From the NCBI RefSeq assembly GCF_036373705.1, contig NC_089863.1, positions 4,901,857 to 4,965,856 of the forward strand: 64,000 bases of DNA. The letters run 5' to 3'. Numbering within the stretch: the first letter of the stretch is position 1; each line of letters begins with the position of its first letter. The DNA comes from Amia ocellicauda (taxonomy: Eukaryota > Chordata > Actinopteri > Amiiformes > Amiidae). This document shows positions 29,006 through 57,234 of the stretch, in pieces. The translations under genes were made by a program, and so were the position numbers. Under the pieces are notes generated by a model that saw nothing but the letters and a program-made list of their open reading frames with translations, searched no databases and was not told the origin of the DNA.

Positions 29006-29299
29006 TTGCAGGAAATCTCTGCAAAGGAAACCGTGCCGATGCCTAGGGGCTCTTTTCTCCCGTTGTGAGCATGCGCAAACCCGAGCCCTAGGCACACAAC
29101 GACACACCCCACATTGCACACCCAAATGAGCTGTTGGTTCGTTTTGTTATTGGAATCTGGAAGTGTCGTGTCCCTCAGAGATCGTTAATCACAGTTGTAG
29201 TCGCTTGGTAAGGTAGTGTGAGGCTGTGTGTGGGGGGCTGCGGCTCACAGTGAGTCATATTGTGCAAAACCACCAGACTAGAAGAACAGGAAGTGTGCC

Positions 29300-31410
29300 C
29301 ACCCCCACAACACACACACACTTACACACACACACACACACTTACATACACACTTACACACTCACTCACAGACAGACACACTTACACACACACACACACA
29401 TACACACACACACACACACACTTACATACACACTTACACACTCACTCACAGACAGACACACTTACACACACACACTTACACACAGACACACTCACACACA
29501 CACACTTACATACACACTTACACACTCACTCACAGACAGACACACTTACACACACACACACTTACCCACACACACACACACACACTTACACACAGACACA
29601 CTCACACACTCACACACAGACACACTTACACACACACACACATACACACACAGACACACTTACATACACACTCACTCACTCACAGACAGACACACACACA
29701 CATTCACACAGACACACTTACACACAGACACACTTACACACACACACACAAACACACACACACTCACAGACAGACACACTCACACACACACTCACAGACA
29801 GACACACACACACATTCACACACAGACACACTTACACACACACACACATACACACACAGACACACTTACATACACACTCACTCACTCACAGACAGACACA
29901 CACACACATTCACACAGACACACTTACACACAGACACACTTACACACACACACACAAACACACACACATTCACACACACACACACACACTCACAGACAGA
30001 CACACTTACACACAGACACACTTACACACACACACACACACACACAGACACACTCACTCACAGTCACACACACAGACACACTTACACATTCACTCACAGT
30101 CAGACACACTTACACACACACACTCACACACAGACACACTTACACACATATTCATACTTACACACACTCACTCACAGACACACTTACTCACACACACACA
30201 CACACTCACACACACAGACACACTTACACACTCACAGACACTCACACACAGACACACTCACACACTTACACACTCACACACACACAGACTGACACTTACA
30301 CACACAGACACACTTACACACTCACACACAGACACACTCACACACACACACTCACACACAGACACACACACACTCACACACAGACTGACACACTTACACA
30401 CACAGACACACTTACACACTCACACACAGACACACTCACACACTTACACACATACACACACACTCACAGACGCACACTCACACACAGACACACTTACACA
30501 CACACTCACAGACACTCACTCACACACAGACACACTTACACACACACTCACAGACACTCACTCACACACAGACACACTCACACACTTACACACATACACA
30601 CACACTCACAGACGCACACTCACACACAGACACACTTACACACACACTCACAGACACTCACTCACACAGACACACTTACACACATACACACACACTCACA
30701 GACGCACACTCACACACAGACACACTTACACACACACTCACAGACACTCACTCACACACAGACACACTTACACACATACACACACACTCACAGACGCACT
30801 CACACACAGACACACTTACACACACACTCACACACACACTCACACACAGACACACTCACACACACTCACACACAGACTGACACACTTACACACACAGACA
30901 CACTTACACACTCACACACAGACACACTCACACACTTACACACATACACACACACTCACAGACGCACACTCACACACAGACACACTTACACACACACTCA
31001 CAGACACTCACTCACACACAGACACACTTACACACACACTCACAGACACTCACTCACACACAGACACACTCACACACTTACACACATACACACACACTCA
31101 CAGACGCACACTCACACACAGACACACTTACACACACACTCACAGACACTCACTCACACAGACACACTTACACACATACACACACACTCACAGACGCACA
31201 CTCACACACAGACACACTTACACACACACTCACAGACACTCACTCACACACAGACACACTTACACACATACACACACACTCACAGACGCACTCACACACA
31301 GACACACTTACACACACACTCACAGACACTCACTCACAGACACACTTACACACATACACACACACTCACAGACGCACACTCACACACAGACACACACACA
31401 CTCACAGAGT
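29300..31410. repeat. 2.1 kb compound CA satellite with 492-bp tandem duplication
   Basis: The array is made of (CA)n, CTTACACACA, CAGACACACT and CACTCACAGACA words. A block starting CAGACTGACACACTTACACA occurs at 30381 and again at 30873 and stays identical by eye for over 440 bp, so a 492-bp period has been duplicated. Inside each copy, smaller blocks containing CAGACGCACACTCACACACA repeat. The 700-codon His-Thr-rich open frames over it are artefacts. Confidence 0.95.
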
Positions 31411-31517
31411 TTCCCTATAGTTCAGTGCAGGAAAAGCAGTAGAAATGCACATTAGTGCTTGTATGTAAGCGAATGGGGCCTATATTTGTCAGTACTGCAC
31501 ACACAGCTACAGGAAAC

Positions 31518-31565
31518 CTTATTTATTTATTTTTTGGCAGACACCCTTATCCAGGGAGACTTACA
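31518..31565. repeat. Fragment of a common fish interspersed repeat
   Basis: TTATTTATTTATTTTTTGGC followed by AGACACCCTTATCCAGGGAG ACTTACA is a motif I know from dispersed repeats in many ray-finned fish. Only this short end is present. Confidence 0.5.
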
Positions 31566-32398
31566 GGAAAAGTGCAGCAATACATTCAATGATATTGAGC
31601 TTTTGACATTGAAGCACTAGGAACTTTGTTTCAAAATTAGTTTGGCTTATCAGACCCTGAAAGCAGAACACGACTGGGGAACAGAGACTGACTGGGCTGC
31701 AGTTGTGTAACCCTCGATCCTCACCATGTCTCAGTACCCCACAGTGCCCCGTCACTTCTTTAAAGACACCCTTTGTGTCTGCAGTGAAACGCAGGCAGAG
31801 GCTTAATCCTTAAGGTTAGGGGACTGGAACTTATTTCACATGCAAGTTCTGCATGTTGCTCTACAGGCTTTATTTCCATCTGTTTCTATCAATTTATTCA
31901 ACTATGTATCCATCTCTGTGCCTCTCTCAATCTCTCTAAGCATTTGTGCATCTGTCTGTCCATTCATCCACCCATCAACGTATCTATTAAATTAGGTTTT
32001 CTGATCTGTAAAAGGTTTAAAATCACTTTCAGTTCCTTACAAAAAAAGATCCTCACATCAGAGAGGAAAAAACATCCATAGAGACAATACATCTCTGGTG
32101 AATTCGGACTGCTGCAGCTGGTGGAGTCTGGGTGTGTGGCTGTACCAGGGAACGGCTTTGGGTGCTGGTTGGTATGGAGGGTCCAGTTGATAATCAAGCA
32201 GCTCAGGAAGGTACAGCACAGATCTTCAGTACAGATTTTGCCGAAAACACTCAAAATCAGACGTATGACCTTCGCATCAGATCAAACCAGGAACTGTTTC
32301 CATGTCTGTGGACGGCCCCCCCGCCCCCACACCCCCCTTCTCTAAACTTCACAGGAGAGCAGAAAAGCAGAGCAAGCCACACCAGAGATGTAGTAAAA
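31566..32398. other. Spacer between the satellite and the POLR2A 3' region
   Basis: No exon, RNA gene or repeat of note was recognised. Confidence 0.4.
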
Positions 32399-35300
32399 CT
32401 TTTATTTTATTTAATTTCTCAATTCCAAAAAACAAACAAACAAAAACGAACAAAATCGAACAGATAACGATTCAATTTCTATACAGTTGCGAATTTCCTC
32501 TAGAATTTTTTTTTGTTTTTTATTTCTTCCCCCCCCCCACAAACCCCATCCAGTCTGCACTCACACACAATCGTCACAAACTCATTCACACGCAGATGTA
32601 GACTCGCTAGCCCACTCTGGACGCACACACACACACACACACGTTGCAGCCAGGAGTCAGGCAAGGGGGGGAAAACCAAAAGAAAAAAAAAAAAAAAAAA
32701 AATGTACAAAAATCTGAAAATGGAGCTCAACCGAAGCCCCGGCACCCCCCGAGCTGTCGGAGACCAGTGCTTTGCGAAGCGCGATCGGAGACCGTACCAT
32801 CACTGCTGTACCCTCCCGCCTCCGGGGGCGAGGAGACGTCCACGAAACGGGAGTCTCTCCCCCCCACGAGCTTTATCAACCGGGAGAGATCTTTTGATAC
32901 ATCTCAACGACAGGAAATAAAATCACTAACGCACAAAAAAAAAAACCAAACAGATTTGATCATAAAGGATCTAGCAAATGCAAGAAGGTTTATGTATATA
33001 TCATCATAATAATAATAAAGTTAGCAATCCAATAAACAAGATGTCATAGTACTAGTAAACCAGCCATTGAACAGAGGCTAAAAATCGACGGCACTGGTTC
33101 AGCGATCGCTTGGCTCCTTGGCGTGAAGGTAATGAAAATCGGACAGCGGCGTAGGTGCCCCCCCTACAGGGCTGTGCCAAAACTCTCACCCTCCCCCCCC
33201 ACCCCCGGCACACTGGATCAGACTCCCACCACCCTCAATACAGATGTATAAGGAATTGGAAAACAAAATGATCGGAAGGGATGCTTCCCAGGGGATCGAG
33301 GGGTGGGGGGCAGACGGTCACTCGGAGAAGATCTATTTAAAAGGGGCTGTTATGCCTGGGGGTGGGGGAGGATTGAGGGGTTATTGCATCGTATAGAAGT
33401 CACTGCGGTCGGGTGTTATTGTAGTGGTTCGAACGTGTCAGAGAAGGGTTGGGGGGTGGGGGGGTGTTATATATATTAACCCTTCTTGTGGTATCAAAAA
33501 ACATCTGTCAGGGGGAGGGAGGCTGGGGCGAATTAAGAGTAAAATTCATCTGGAAATTAAGCATGTAGTTTAAAACAAAAAGGCCTCCCTTTATAAGAAG
33601 GGACTCATAAAAGGATATTGAGGAGTTAAGGTCAGTATTGTTAATAAATAAGTTATTACTCAGAGCTTTCACCCCTGCCATCTTCCCCTAGACAGGGTTC
33701 GAACCCCCACCCCCAAACACAGGAAGCTTCTAGACTGTCCGGTCGCTTACAAAACACTTCGCAGCAGGGGGCAGGGGAGGGTAAAAATACACTTAAAAAA
33801 AAACAAAAAACAACATTCCCCTCAAAAGAAAAGCGCTCTGGGCACAGCACACACCGAGCAAGTGTCTCCAATTAAATTACTTGTACAGCGACTCGGAAAA
33901 CAAAACGAAAACGGACCAGTCGAACGAAAAGTAGAGTTCTCGAAGCCATGAAAGGAGGGGGGATGAGAGGAGAGGCCGATAACTACCCCCTCCCTTCATT
34001 AAATAAAAACCAGGCAATGATTTTCAGGAACCTCACACTCCCCTCAACCACAGCGAGAGAGAGAGGCGGCCCAATTGATTTCACAAGCGTTTACAACAAA
34101 AAGAGGATAAATAAAATCTGCTGGTTTCGTCCTTCACGTTTTGTCTGTCAGCCGGGGGTTCAGAGTATTGGGGTTGGGGGGGTGCAGACAAAGCAGCAGG
34201 AATATGGTCTCTCTCCTTTCTTGGTTTTCAAACTCACAGCCCTGCAGGTGAAAAAATACACCGTTTTGTGTGGGTGACGCACCCCTGTCCGCCCGGTCCC
34301 ACTTTGGATTTGAAATCCGGTGTCTGTGCGGTCCTCGTCCACAACACCGCAGACCGCCGCGTCCGTCATTGTCACGTACCGAGCGACTGATAGATCCGCC
34401 TGATCGGAAACCGTTGTTTTAAGGCGATGCTGTAATACTGGGGTGAGGGACTGCCGGTCTGGGATGGACGATCTCCAGACGCGGGGACACAGAGAGGACA
34501 CCGCATGCGAAACGCCACGAGGGGTCGGGACAGAGAGCGCCGAGAAGATCTAGAATACTGATTGAATCGCAGGGAAAAGGGAGACTAACACCATTTATTT
34601 CGAGGATTGAAAGCGCCTCGCCCGTCTGGTCCAGCGCCGATTGCAGAGAGAAAAAGTACCTAATAACAGTACCAAAATACCTCCCCCAAAAAAGAGGAGA
34701 CGTTGTGAGTTTTGGAGGCCATGTTCAGCAGATAAGACCACATCCTCCTGGGGTGCAAAATCTCAAAGTCAATCTTACTTCCGCTCGGTATTGCCCTTTA
34801 GCGGTGCATCGAAACTGACATGCACCCAAAACACCCCCGAAATGTATTAAAAAAGGTGTGTGGGGGGGGGGGGTGTTCAAAAAAAAATGTATAGAAAAAA
34901 AGACCCGCTTCTAAAAAAATAAATCCTTCTCACTCTATTCTGCTAAAGTGATTTTCTTGGGGGGAGGGAAAATAAAACCACACAGTGCAGTTCTCCCCGA
35001 CTCTCTCTCCGCTCTACCCCCCCGCCAACACTTCCTGAGGATCTTGAAATAAAATCTACGTCTGTGTGCCGCAATACTGTGCTTGGGTCGGTGACGGGGT
35101 GGGGTACGGTAATTGAGGGATCCTAAATATGCACGAGAACCAGAGAGACCTATCCTCCCCATTTTGTATATTTTACAGATATTAAGAAAACTAAAAATAT
35201 ATATTTAAAACCTCAATACTGATTACTTGTTAGGCTTTCACTGAAGCCCAGAGTTCACCTTCCCTTTGAGCATCGAGGTGAGCCACACACCCTCTCTGCT

Positions 35301-36258
35301 TTTTGGTTCCGTTTGCTCGTTTTCTTTAAAATCACCCTTGTATCTTCAGCCGCCCCCTAGTGGGGGCTCCGGCGGGTTTAACGCCTTTTCAGCGGCGGCT
35401 CAAAGTCCCCGATGCGGACGGGGAAGGGACCGATCTCTCAACCACACTTCACTACTCAACTAGTGAACTCTACAGCGTACAATATATCATTTTTCTATAA
35501 GTCGATATCTATCTATATAGATACACGTTTTCTCCACCCCCCCCCGATGTAAAAGCGAGGAAGTGGAAGCGGCGCATCGGTCCGATTGCTCTCGATCAAC
35601 CCCGCGGATGTCGTTGGTTGGATTGCGGATCTGTTTTTTTATGTGTGGGGGACGTTTCTCCGGGAATTGCCACGACATCGCCTCATGGGTCTTGCGTCTT
35701 CGGTTCCTCCGGGGGGCGCAAGGGAGAGGAGTGTGTCACCCATTGTTTTTAAAAAAGTGAAACCACCGATTGATGGGTTGAGAGAGAGGGAGAAGGAGAG
35801 AGAGGGGAGGATGACATCAAATCCCATCTGCTTTTAAAAGCGTTTCCCCACTGCTTTGTTAACTGCACACACCACTGGCTGGGCCAATCCCCCCACGGAA
35901 AAAAAACAATGATAGAAAACACCTGGTCATCGCCAAGGTTCAAGTCTCCTTAATGAAGCTGACGGGAGGGACAGGGGTAGGTTGTTAGAGGAAGCCGCCC
36001 CCATCTCCCAGGTCACTTGCAAATCCAGGGTTCCACAGGGGCAGGGGGGTAGTCCTTTCTGTTGAGCGGCAGCAAGGTGGTGGTCCAAAAAAAAAAAAAC
36101 ACCCCCCACCCCCCAAAAAAGAAAGAAAGAAAAGAAACAGTCCAATATACGTGCGCGAACACATACACTGTGCCACGGCAATGCAAACTGATCTCGGGGC
36201 GGCAGCTGGCGGGAAAGGTGGCAAGTCTCTGTGGGTCCAAGCTGCCCCGGTTGCCCCC
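32399..36258 (-). other. polr2a: Probable POLR2A 3' UTR and 3' flank
   Basis: Sequence after the POLR2A stop codon has no coding exon and many homopolymer runs (A, C and G runs of 7-18). Minus-strand AATAAA hexamers lie at 34594-34599 (about 1.7 kb after the stop) and 32401-32406 (about 3.9 kb). Which one is used cannot be told from sequence. Confidence 0.4.
34594..34599 (-). terminator. Candidate POLR2A poly(A) signal
   Basis: First AATAAA found on the minus strand after the POLR2A stop. A second candidate is at 32401-32406. Confidence 0.35.
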
Positions 36259-51120
<14,862 letters not shown>

Positions 51121-51401
51121 CCTCTCTATTCAAACAGACGCGTCTCCCTCGGCACGCCGCTTTGAACGGAGGAAGGCAGGGGGGAAAGACGGCCACCGAG
51201 ACGCTCTCCTAGTCCCCAACGGCGACCGGAATGGCTCCGACAGCGATCGCTCACGTTCACACGCTGCTGCCGGCCACTGGAGGTTATTTATTTACGTTTT
51301 CTCCGCTAACACTAACGCTAAGCTCTGTCTCCTCCCCTTTTCCTGAACTACTCTCCAGTGCGCTCTGAGCGCATCTGAGCGCTTTCGCTCGCCACACAGC
51401 G

Positions 51402-51408
51402 TTATATA
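51402..51408 (-). promoter_or_regulatory. polr2a: TATA-like box of POLR2A
   Basis: The minus strand reads TATATAA within AGTCTATATAACGCTG, about 285 bp upstream of the ATG. Initiation would then fall near 51375, giving a 5' UTR of about 250 bp. Inferred from sequence only. Confidence 0.5.
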
Positions 51409-51498
51409 GACTCCCAGCCAGGGCACGGGTTTACCCCAGCTGCAGAGCAAGGGCTGAGGAGTCGGGGGGCGGGCCTTCGGGCCGCGTAGTAAATCTCT

Positions 51499-51757
51499 GA
51501 TTGGCTGTGGGGAAGGAGAATATGAATAATTCATGTAAAGGCACGCACAGCCAAAGAACGGGCACGTTTCTATCTCTGGACCAATTGAAATTGGAGGCGG
51601 GCTTTAAATAGCCTTGCCTGATGCCTATTGGCCCATACCATCTAAGGGCAGGCTTACAAATGTAACCGGATTGCGTGTCTATGAATATTCTATAAGAAAC
51701 GATGCCATTGGTCCCCTTCCTCATTAATATTTACAACTCGCCGACGATGGACCAATC
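51499..51757 (-). promoter_or_regulatory. polr2a: Cluster of CCAAT boxes upstream of POLR2A
   Basis: CCAAT pentamers in both orientations: 51500-51504, a facing pair CCAATTGAAATTGG at 51581-51594, 51627-51631, 51707-51711 and 51752-51756. Four read CCAAT on the gene strand. The first (GCCAATCAG) is a near-perfect NF-Y type site about 90 bp upstream of the TATA-like box. AT-rich ATGAATA/TTAATATT words lie between several of them. Confidence 0.6.
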
Positions 51758-52216
51758 GCTGGGCCTGTTTTGTGAATAATTACTCATCCCACGCTGACGT
51801 CGGTATAATTAGCACTCGGCCCGCCCCGTTTCCGAGCGCTGCCGACTTTTGCCGAGCGCTGGTTTTTTTTTCCTTTAAGCAAAAATAAAAAAAACCTGCG
51901 CTGTCTCGCCCGTCCCGCGTCGCAGCAGCTCCGGCTCTTGGAAAAGCAGAGGCTCCCGCTCCGGGCCTGCGGCGCCCCGCACGGAAAGGGACAATAAAGC
52001 GTCCCACTAAAACCCACAAATCCGCCCTTGAAAAACAGCACCCTGACTCAAATCGGCAGCGCCTTTCCAACCACGTCGACGTTTTGTCGCATTTTTGCGG
52101 ATTTTTTCCACTTCACGGGAGTCTTCGAGAAGCCTCGGATTCAAGTAGGAGGCGACGCCGCGACAGGGAGCCTGCTCTCCGGCTGGGCGCTGCAGGAAAG
52201 TCCGGGGGAAGCCTAA

Positions 52217-55200
52217 ATATGTAAAAAATGGAATATTTTCGATGGGACTTCATACGTCAAGTCTTGCCAATATCTAAACGAGCGTTTCGAGGCCGAATCG
52301 ATATTTACTACCTGTGAGGAGGTTGTTTTGGTGGTGAAAATAGGGATTTTAACAGCATAGGCCTTTATGAGATACCCTCTCCTACTGTAGAAAAGAAACA
52401 AGTATGGCCGCGGGAAGAGAAGGAGAAACGGCTTGGGTTCCTGTTTTGGGGGAAGGGTGAGATGATCTCCCCACTGAAAATACCTCAATACTGTGGGTTT
52501 TTAGTCCCGAATAGATTTCAATAACTCCTAAATGTGCGTTATTTAAACCAGGCGGGAGAGAGAGATGGAGATAGCTTTGTTTCCTGGTTTCAACCCCTAG
52601 TCCACGGTGCGAGTGAGTGGATTTGCGTGGACATCTTATACTGTGGGACATTGCCTATAAATGTCCCTCCAGTTTGATTTAATGTGTGTATTTCCACGGG
52701 TGGGTAAGTCACAGCCACAATGGATGGGTCTGCATCGGTGTGGAGGGGTTTAAACTCAATTTAGTTCACTTTGAGGCGGTTTTAACACTTTATTATAATA
52801 AATGAATGCTTGATTTCAGCTCTGATGGCGTGTTTTAAGTCCTCGGTCGTGTAAAAGGGTGAAATGGCTGTTGTGATTGGGTGACACTCAATCTGAAGTG
52901 CTGGGTTTCAGTGTTTTAGCCCTGCTGTTCAGTTTTAAACTGTTTTGTGTGGGTCCTTGTGTAACGTGTTTTTATGTGAGTTGATTCTTAAAAAAAGTCC
53001 TGTTGTTCACTCTCAGTAGTCTGGTCTTCGGTGCTGTGTTGATTTGGCTTGATTTATTGTCTTTAATTAACTGTGAAACGTATTTTAAGTTGGAGGGACT
53101 CGTTTTTGGAGCTGAAAAAACATGGAGTCTGGCTGGGGCTTATTGTGTGAGTTGAAGCAGCTGGATCTGCGGGGCGGAAGAAAGAAAGAGAGAGGGGGAG
53201 GAAGAGAAAGAAAGCTCCACCTCGGCTTATATAACCAAGCATTATTCCTGTTTTTGGGGATGAGACGTAGTTTTTATGAGTTTTAAAGTACAGGGAGATT
53301 GAAGGGAGACGATTTCGTATTTCCTAAGAGAAAATGGCAGTAGATCCTCCTGTTGTGTGTGTCGCCACTCTCTAGCTCTTTCTTCCAATATGGACGGTGC
53401 TGGGAGTTTAGCTAGTCTGGCATGTCTTCGTATTAATACCCATCTCTCCCCACAGCTTCCCGAAGACACGGCTACAGAGTCACTCTTTTGTTTTGTTTTT
53501 TGGTGTGAGAAGTGGGATTTTATCGGTGTGTCGAGTTTGAAGTCAATCTGGTATTTAGTAACGGCCCAAACTGATCAGTCCTGCCGTGGGTTAGAGAGAG
53601 ATTTCTGTCCTTTCCTTTGGCCTGTGTGAGATCATAGAGGTAGGCTGCCGTCCAGTCTTTTGTGTGAAGGGTAAGCAAGAGAAAATAGTTTGTGTATCGG
53701 TTTTGATTATAGAATGTACTATAATGTAATAGTGCTTTGTTTTCCTTGCTACACGCGTCCCCTTGCTTTTGTGTGGCGTCATACAGTCCAGCTTTGTCTC
53801 TTAGTCAAAGGGTACAACGTTGCTTTGTCCCAACTGTGGCTGTTACTGTTTACGTGTAGAAACCGCCATCTACCCCACCAGTGGGAATAAAAACGCCAGG
53901 GGCTTCTGCTTTGTACTCTGTGTGCCAGCCTCCTTTACGGATTGCTTTTGTTTGGCATATATTTCGCTTTCCCCATTTTGAAAAATACCCTCCACTAGTG
54001 AACTGGGAATGCTGGGGTTTAAGTCAAAGGGATGTCGATGCTAACTGGGGTCGGGATTGGCAATTCCAGCTGGATTTGGTCAGGACTGGGGTGACAGTGG
54101 AATTGAACAAGAGAATTGAGCCAATAAAGCACAAACTACCAGACACAAGCCCAGACCAAAGCACAACTGTCACCCCCCAGCTCTGGGCAGAATACAGACC
54201 TGTACCCGACTGGGGTTAAGTCTGGTCTCACCGGTCGGCTTTCTACCCGTTCCAGATCTGAGTGGGAAACATGATTTTCAGATTTAATTAAATTGCAAAA
54301 GATGCGCTTGGATACTAAAGTGTAACTGGAGATTCAAAACGGGTGACACAGAGGTGGAAATTGCTTTGTGGTTTGCCTTAGTAGGAGTCCCATAGTGAGC
54401 AGAGATTTTAGCTAAAAACCCAGGGGTTGTGCAGTGTTGTTGCGGTTGAGGCAGGTGACAATGCGCCCCCCACAGGGAAGGTGGGCATTGTGTACTCAGC
54501 CCCTCGTGTTGCAGGCTGTGGCACCCAGGCGAGAGGTGTGCCCAGGCAGCAGCCGTCAGCCGGGAAACTTGACTGCGTTTGTTGAAGCAGCCGCTGTAAC
54601 TTTATTTTTATTATAATGAGCCACCTGACCTAAAAATTCCCTAAAAGTACAGACAAATTGAAGTGGACAGTTCTGGATGCCATCTGTGGCTGCTTCCCCC
54701 TCTCCCCAGTTGGTTTTTAAATCTTGTTCTTCCAGGAAAGAAAGAGAAAACAAGTTTGCCCCAGTCTGACTGCAGGCCGTTTGAGCTTTTATTTTCCTCT
54801 TCCCCACTGATGGGGAGTTGAGTTTGTCTGGTACCGTTCGAGACATTCAGCTGCAGATATGTGACTTAGGGCAGCAGTTGGTGGTGTTTTTTGTTTTGTT
54901 TTTTTATGTATGTGTGTGTGCGTGATCTGTGCTGTGCTGGACAGAGTAGACTTTGTTTGTGTAGATTGTGTGAAATATTGTATTGCAGTCTCTCCAAATG
55001 TGAGTGAGTGCAAGTGTAGTATGTGCTGTAATTGAGTGGAATATATTCTCCCGTCAATCTGAAACAAATATATTCTCACGGTGAAGAAGAGCTTGGTGTT
55101 CAGTCCCATGTTGGACATAGGGTGGGCTCAGGAAGTTATTGTGCGTCTGTACAGGGTGGGAGTGGTCTGCTTCCTGTCCTCGAGGGTTTAATGGGGCCCC

Positions 55201-56100
55201 CAGCAGGTTTCAATTAGCAATTAGAGCTGGAATCTGCTGGGGAATTGGACTTGTGGATGGGAAGAACCAGCTGTAATTAAGGCATAAATACCCTGAGGGT
55301 GGGGTGGGGGCAGGAATAAACACTTCTGGCTCTTGAGAACTGGAGTTCCCTGCTCCTACATAATCTTTCTGGCTTCAGCGAGAAGACGGGGACCCCCAGT
55401 CATTCCCCTGCCCACCTTCAACGGCTCCCCGGCGGCAGTCCCTAATGAGGCCAATTACACTCTGCCGTTCTGAGAGGGCCATCATTTCAGCTGCCGCCTC
55501 TCTGCCCTGCTCCTGGTGGGCGCGACCTAGAACGTGATCCTTTGGACTTCTGAGCCTGCTCGGTTTCCAGGGTGGGTGGGTGGGTTGGGAGTTGGATCCT
55601 GTCTGCGTCTGCTTCAATAAATGCCATTTGGAAGAGAAACCGTGCCTCTGTCTCGTTCTTTCTTTTCCCGCTCACCGTAGCCCAGCGTTGGGGAGGTGGG
55701 GGTACATTGTGAAGAGCCCCCCCCCCATCTGGTGCCAAGACAAGAACAAGGAGAATCTCTCCCCTCTTGTGTCCTGTTGACTGTGTTGTTCAGGAATCCC
55801 CCTTCCTGTCCCTGTGTGAGCTGGACTTTAACTGTGTGGTGTGAGTGCGTGTTGCTTAATGAACCTGTTTATTATTCCCATCCTCAAACATGAAGTCTGC
55901 GCTTGTACTGGTGTTACTCCGACTGTATTTCATTGTTTTTGTAAGTTGCCTTGCACCACGCTATCTGCTGAAGAACTTGCCACCACTCCTACAATACTTA
56001 GTGACGTCATTCTGCTACTCAGACCTGCTAAGTAACAGCTGAGCTGCCAAAACACACTCACGGCGTTGTTTCTCATCACAATCCAGTTGTTCCACTGCAT
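52217..56100. other. Upstream intergenic region, no gene recognised
   Basis: About 3.9 kb of mixed sequence without a coding exon I can support. A purine tract lies at 53168-53213. AATAAATGCCATTTGGAAGA at about 55616 with surrounding GC-rich sequence might be an LTR remnant, but no pair of LTRs was found. Confidence 0.4.
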
Positions 56101-56104
56101 CACA

Positions 56105-56672
56105 TTTTGAAACGCAATGTGCGGGAGCAGGGTGGAGGGTGAGGGTGAGGGTGGGGATGAGGGTGATGGTGGAGGGTGAGGGTGGAGGGTGAGGGTGAGG
56201 GTGGGGATGAGGGTGATGGTGGAGGGTGAGTGTGATGGTGGGGGGTGGAGGGGTGAGGTTGAGGGTGAGGGGTGAGGGTGGAGGGGTGAGGTTTAGGGTG
56301 GAGGGTGAGGGTGGGGATGAGGGTGATGGTGGAGGGTGAGTGTGATGGTGGGGGGTGGAGGGTGAGGGTGAGGTTGAGGGTGAGGGGTGAGGGTGGGGGT
56401 GAGGGTGAGGTTGGGGGTGGAGGTTGAGGGTGAGGGTGAGTGGTGAGGGTGACGGTGAGGGTGAGGGGTGATGTTGGGGGGTGGAGGTTGAGGGTGAGGG
56501 GTGAGGGTGGGGGTGAGGGTGAGGTTGGGGGTGGAGGTTGAGGGTGAGGGGTGAGGGTGGGGGTGAGGGTGAGGTTGGGGGTGGAGGTTGAGGGTGAGGG
56601 TGAGTGGTGAGGGTGACGGTGAGGGTGAGGGTGGAGGGTGAGGGTGAGGGTGGAGGGTGGGGGGTGCGGTGC
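56105..56672. repeat. G-rich minisatellite GGGTGAGGGTGGAGGGTGA
   Basis: About 570 bp of GAGGGT, GGAGGGT and GTGATGGT words with unit lengths of 6-40 bp and clear higher-order copies (the GAGGTTGGGGGTGGAGGTTG block recurs at about 56409, 56520 and 56571). The + strand is almost pure G/A/T with G-triplets every few bases, so quadruplex formation is likely. Confidence 0.95.
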
Positions 56673-56679
56673 CAACGCA

Positions 56680-57060
56680 GGCTGCCTGCTCGCGCCCGGA
56701 ATAGATCCCTGCGTGAGTCACGCGCTGGGGCCCCGGCCGGCCACGCGTGACGGAGGAGCGACGCGGGGCAGGTGACGCACACGGCCGGCGTGACGCACTC
56801 CGGGACTGTGGAGCCACGACACCCCGCCGCCGCCGCCGCCGCCGCAGCCTGGAGGCCGGGAGCCCGTCCGTGTGTGCTCAGAGCTGGCCTGCCTCAGCGG
56901 TGAGTCCACGACAGCGCACGCAAAGGGGCAGCGCCGGGGCCAGGGGTGCGACCACACGGCCTGTTCGACCGCGGCACAGTGCCGGGGGTCGCCGGTGGCG
57001 GGGCGCCCTCTGCTGCCCGCTGTTGAAACGCGCCGGTTGTTCTGAAGTGCGTCCCGGCTG
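56680..57060 (+). promoter_or_regulatory. CpG-rich block with a candidate first-exon donor
   Basis: A GC- and CpG-rich segment includes a (CCG)n run at 56822-56843 and a strong donor-like CAGCGGTGAGTCC (GT at 56900-56901). It may be the promoter and first non-coding exon of a + strand gene to the right. No acceptor can be paired with confidence. Confidence 0.35.
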
Positions 57061-57234
57061 ACGTGCGTGGCAAAGCGGGCTTCCTTCGCCAGTGACGTCG
57101 CAGCAGCAGCAGCGGGATTTCATTACAATAAGAACATGCTTTACAATGCTGGTAAGAAGGATATTGGTCGGTGTCGGTTTATTTCACGGAGGTGAGTTTT
57201 CCCTGCGCCTGACTTTTGTGACCGACACGTACAC

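Noticed and set aside
29226-31455. Two open frames of over 700 codons, His-Thr-rich
   Set aside because: They exist because the CA-type satellite lacks stops in two frames; no start context, homology or splice support.
56015-56817. Pro-Ser-His-rich minus-strand frames of 170-255 codons
   Set aside because: Explained by the G-rich minisatellite; no homology.
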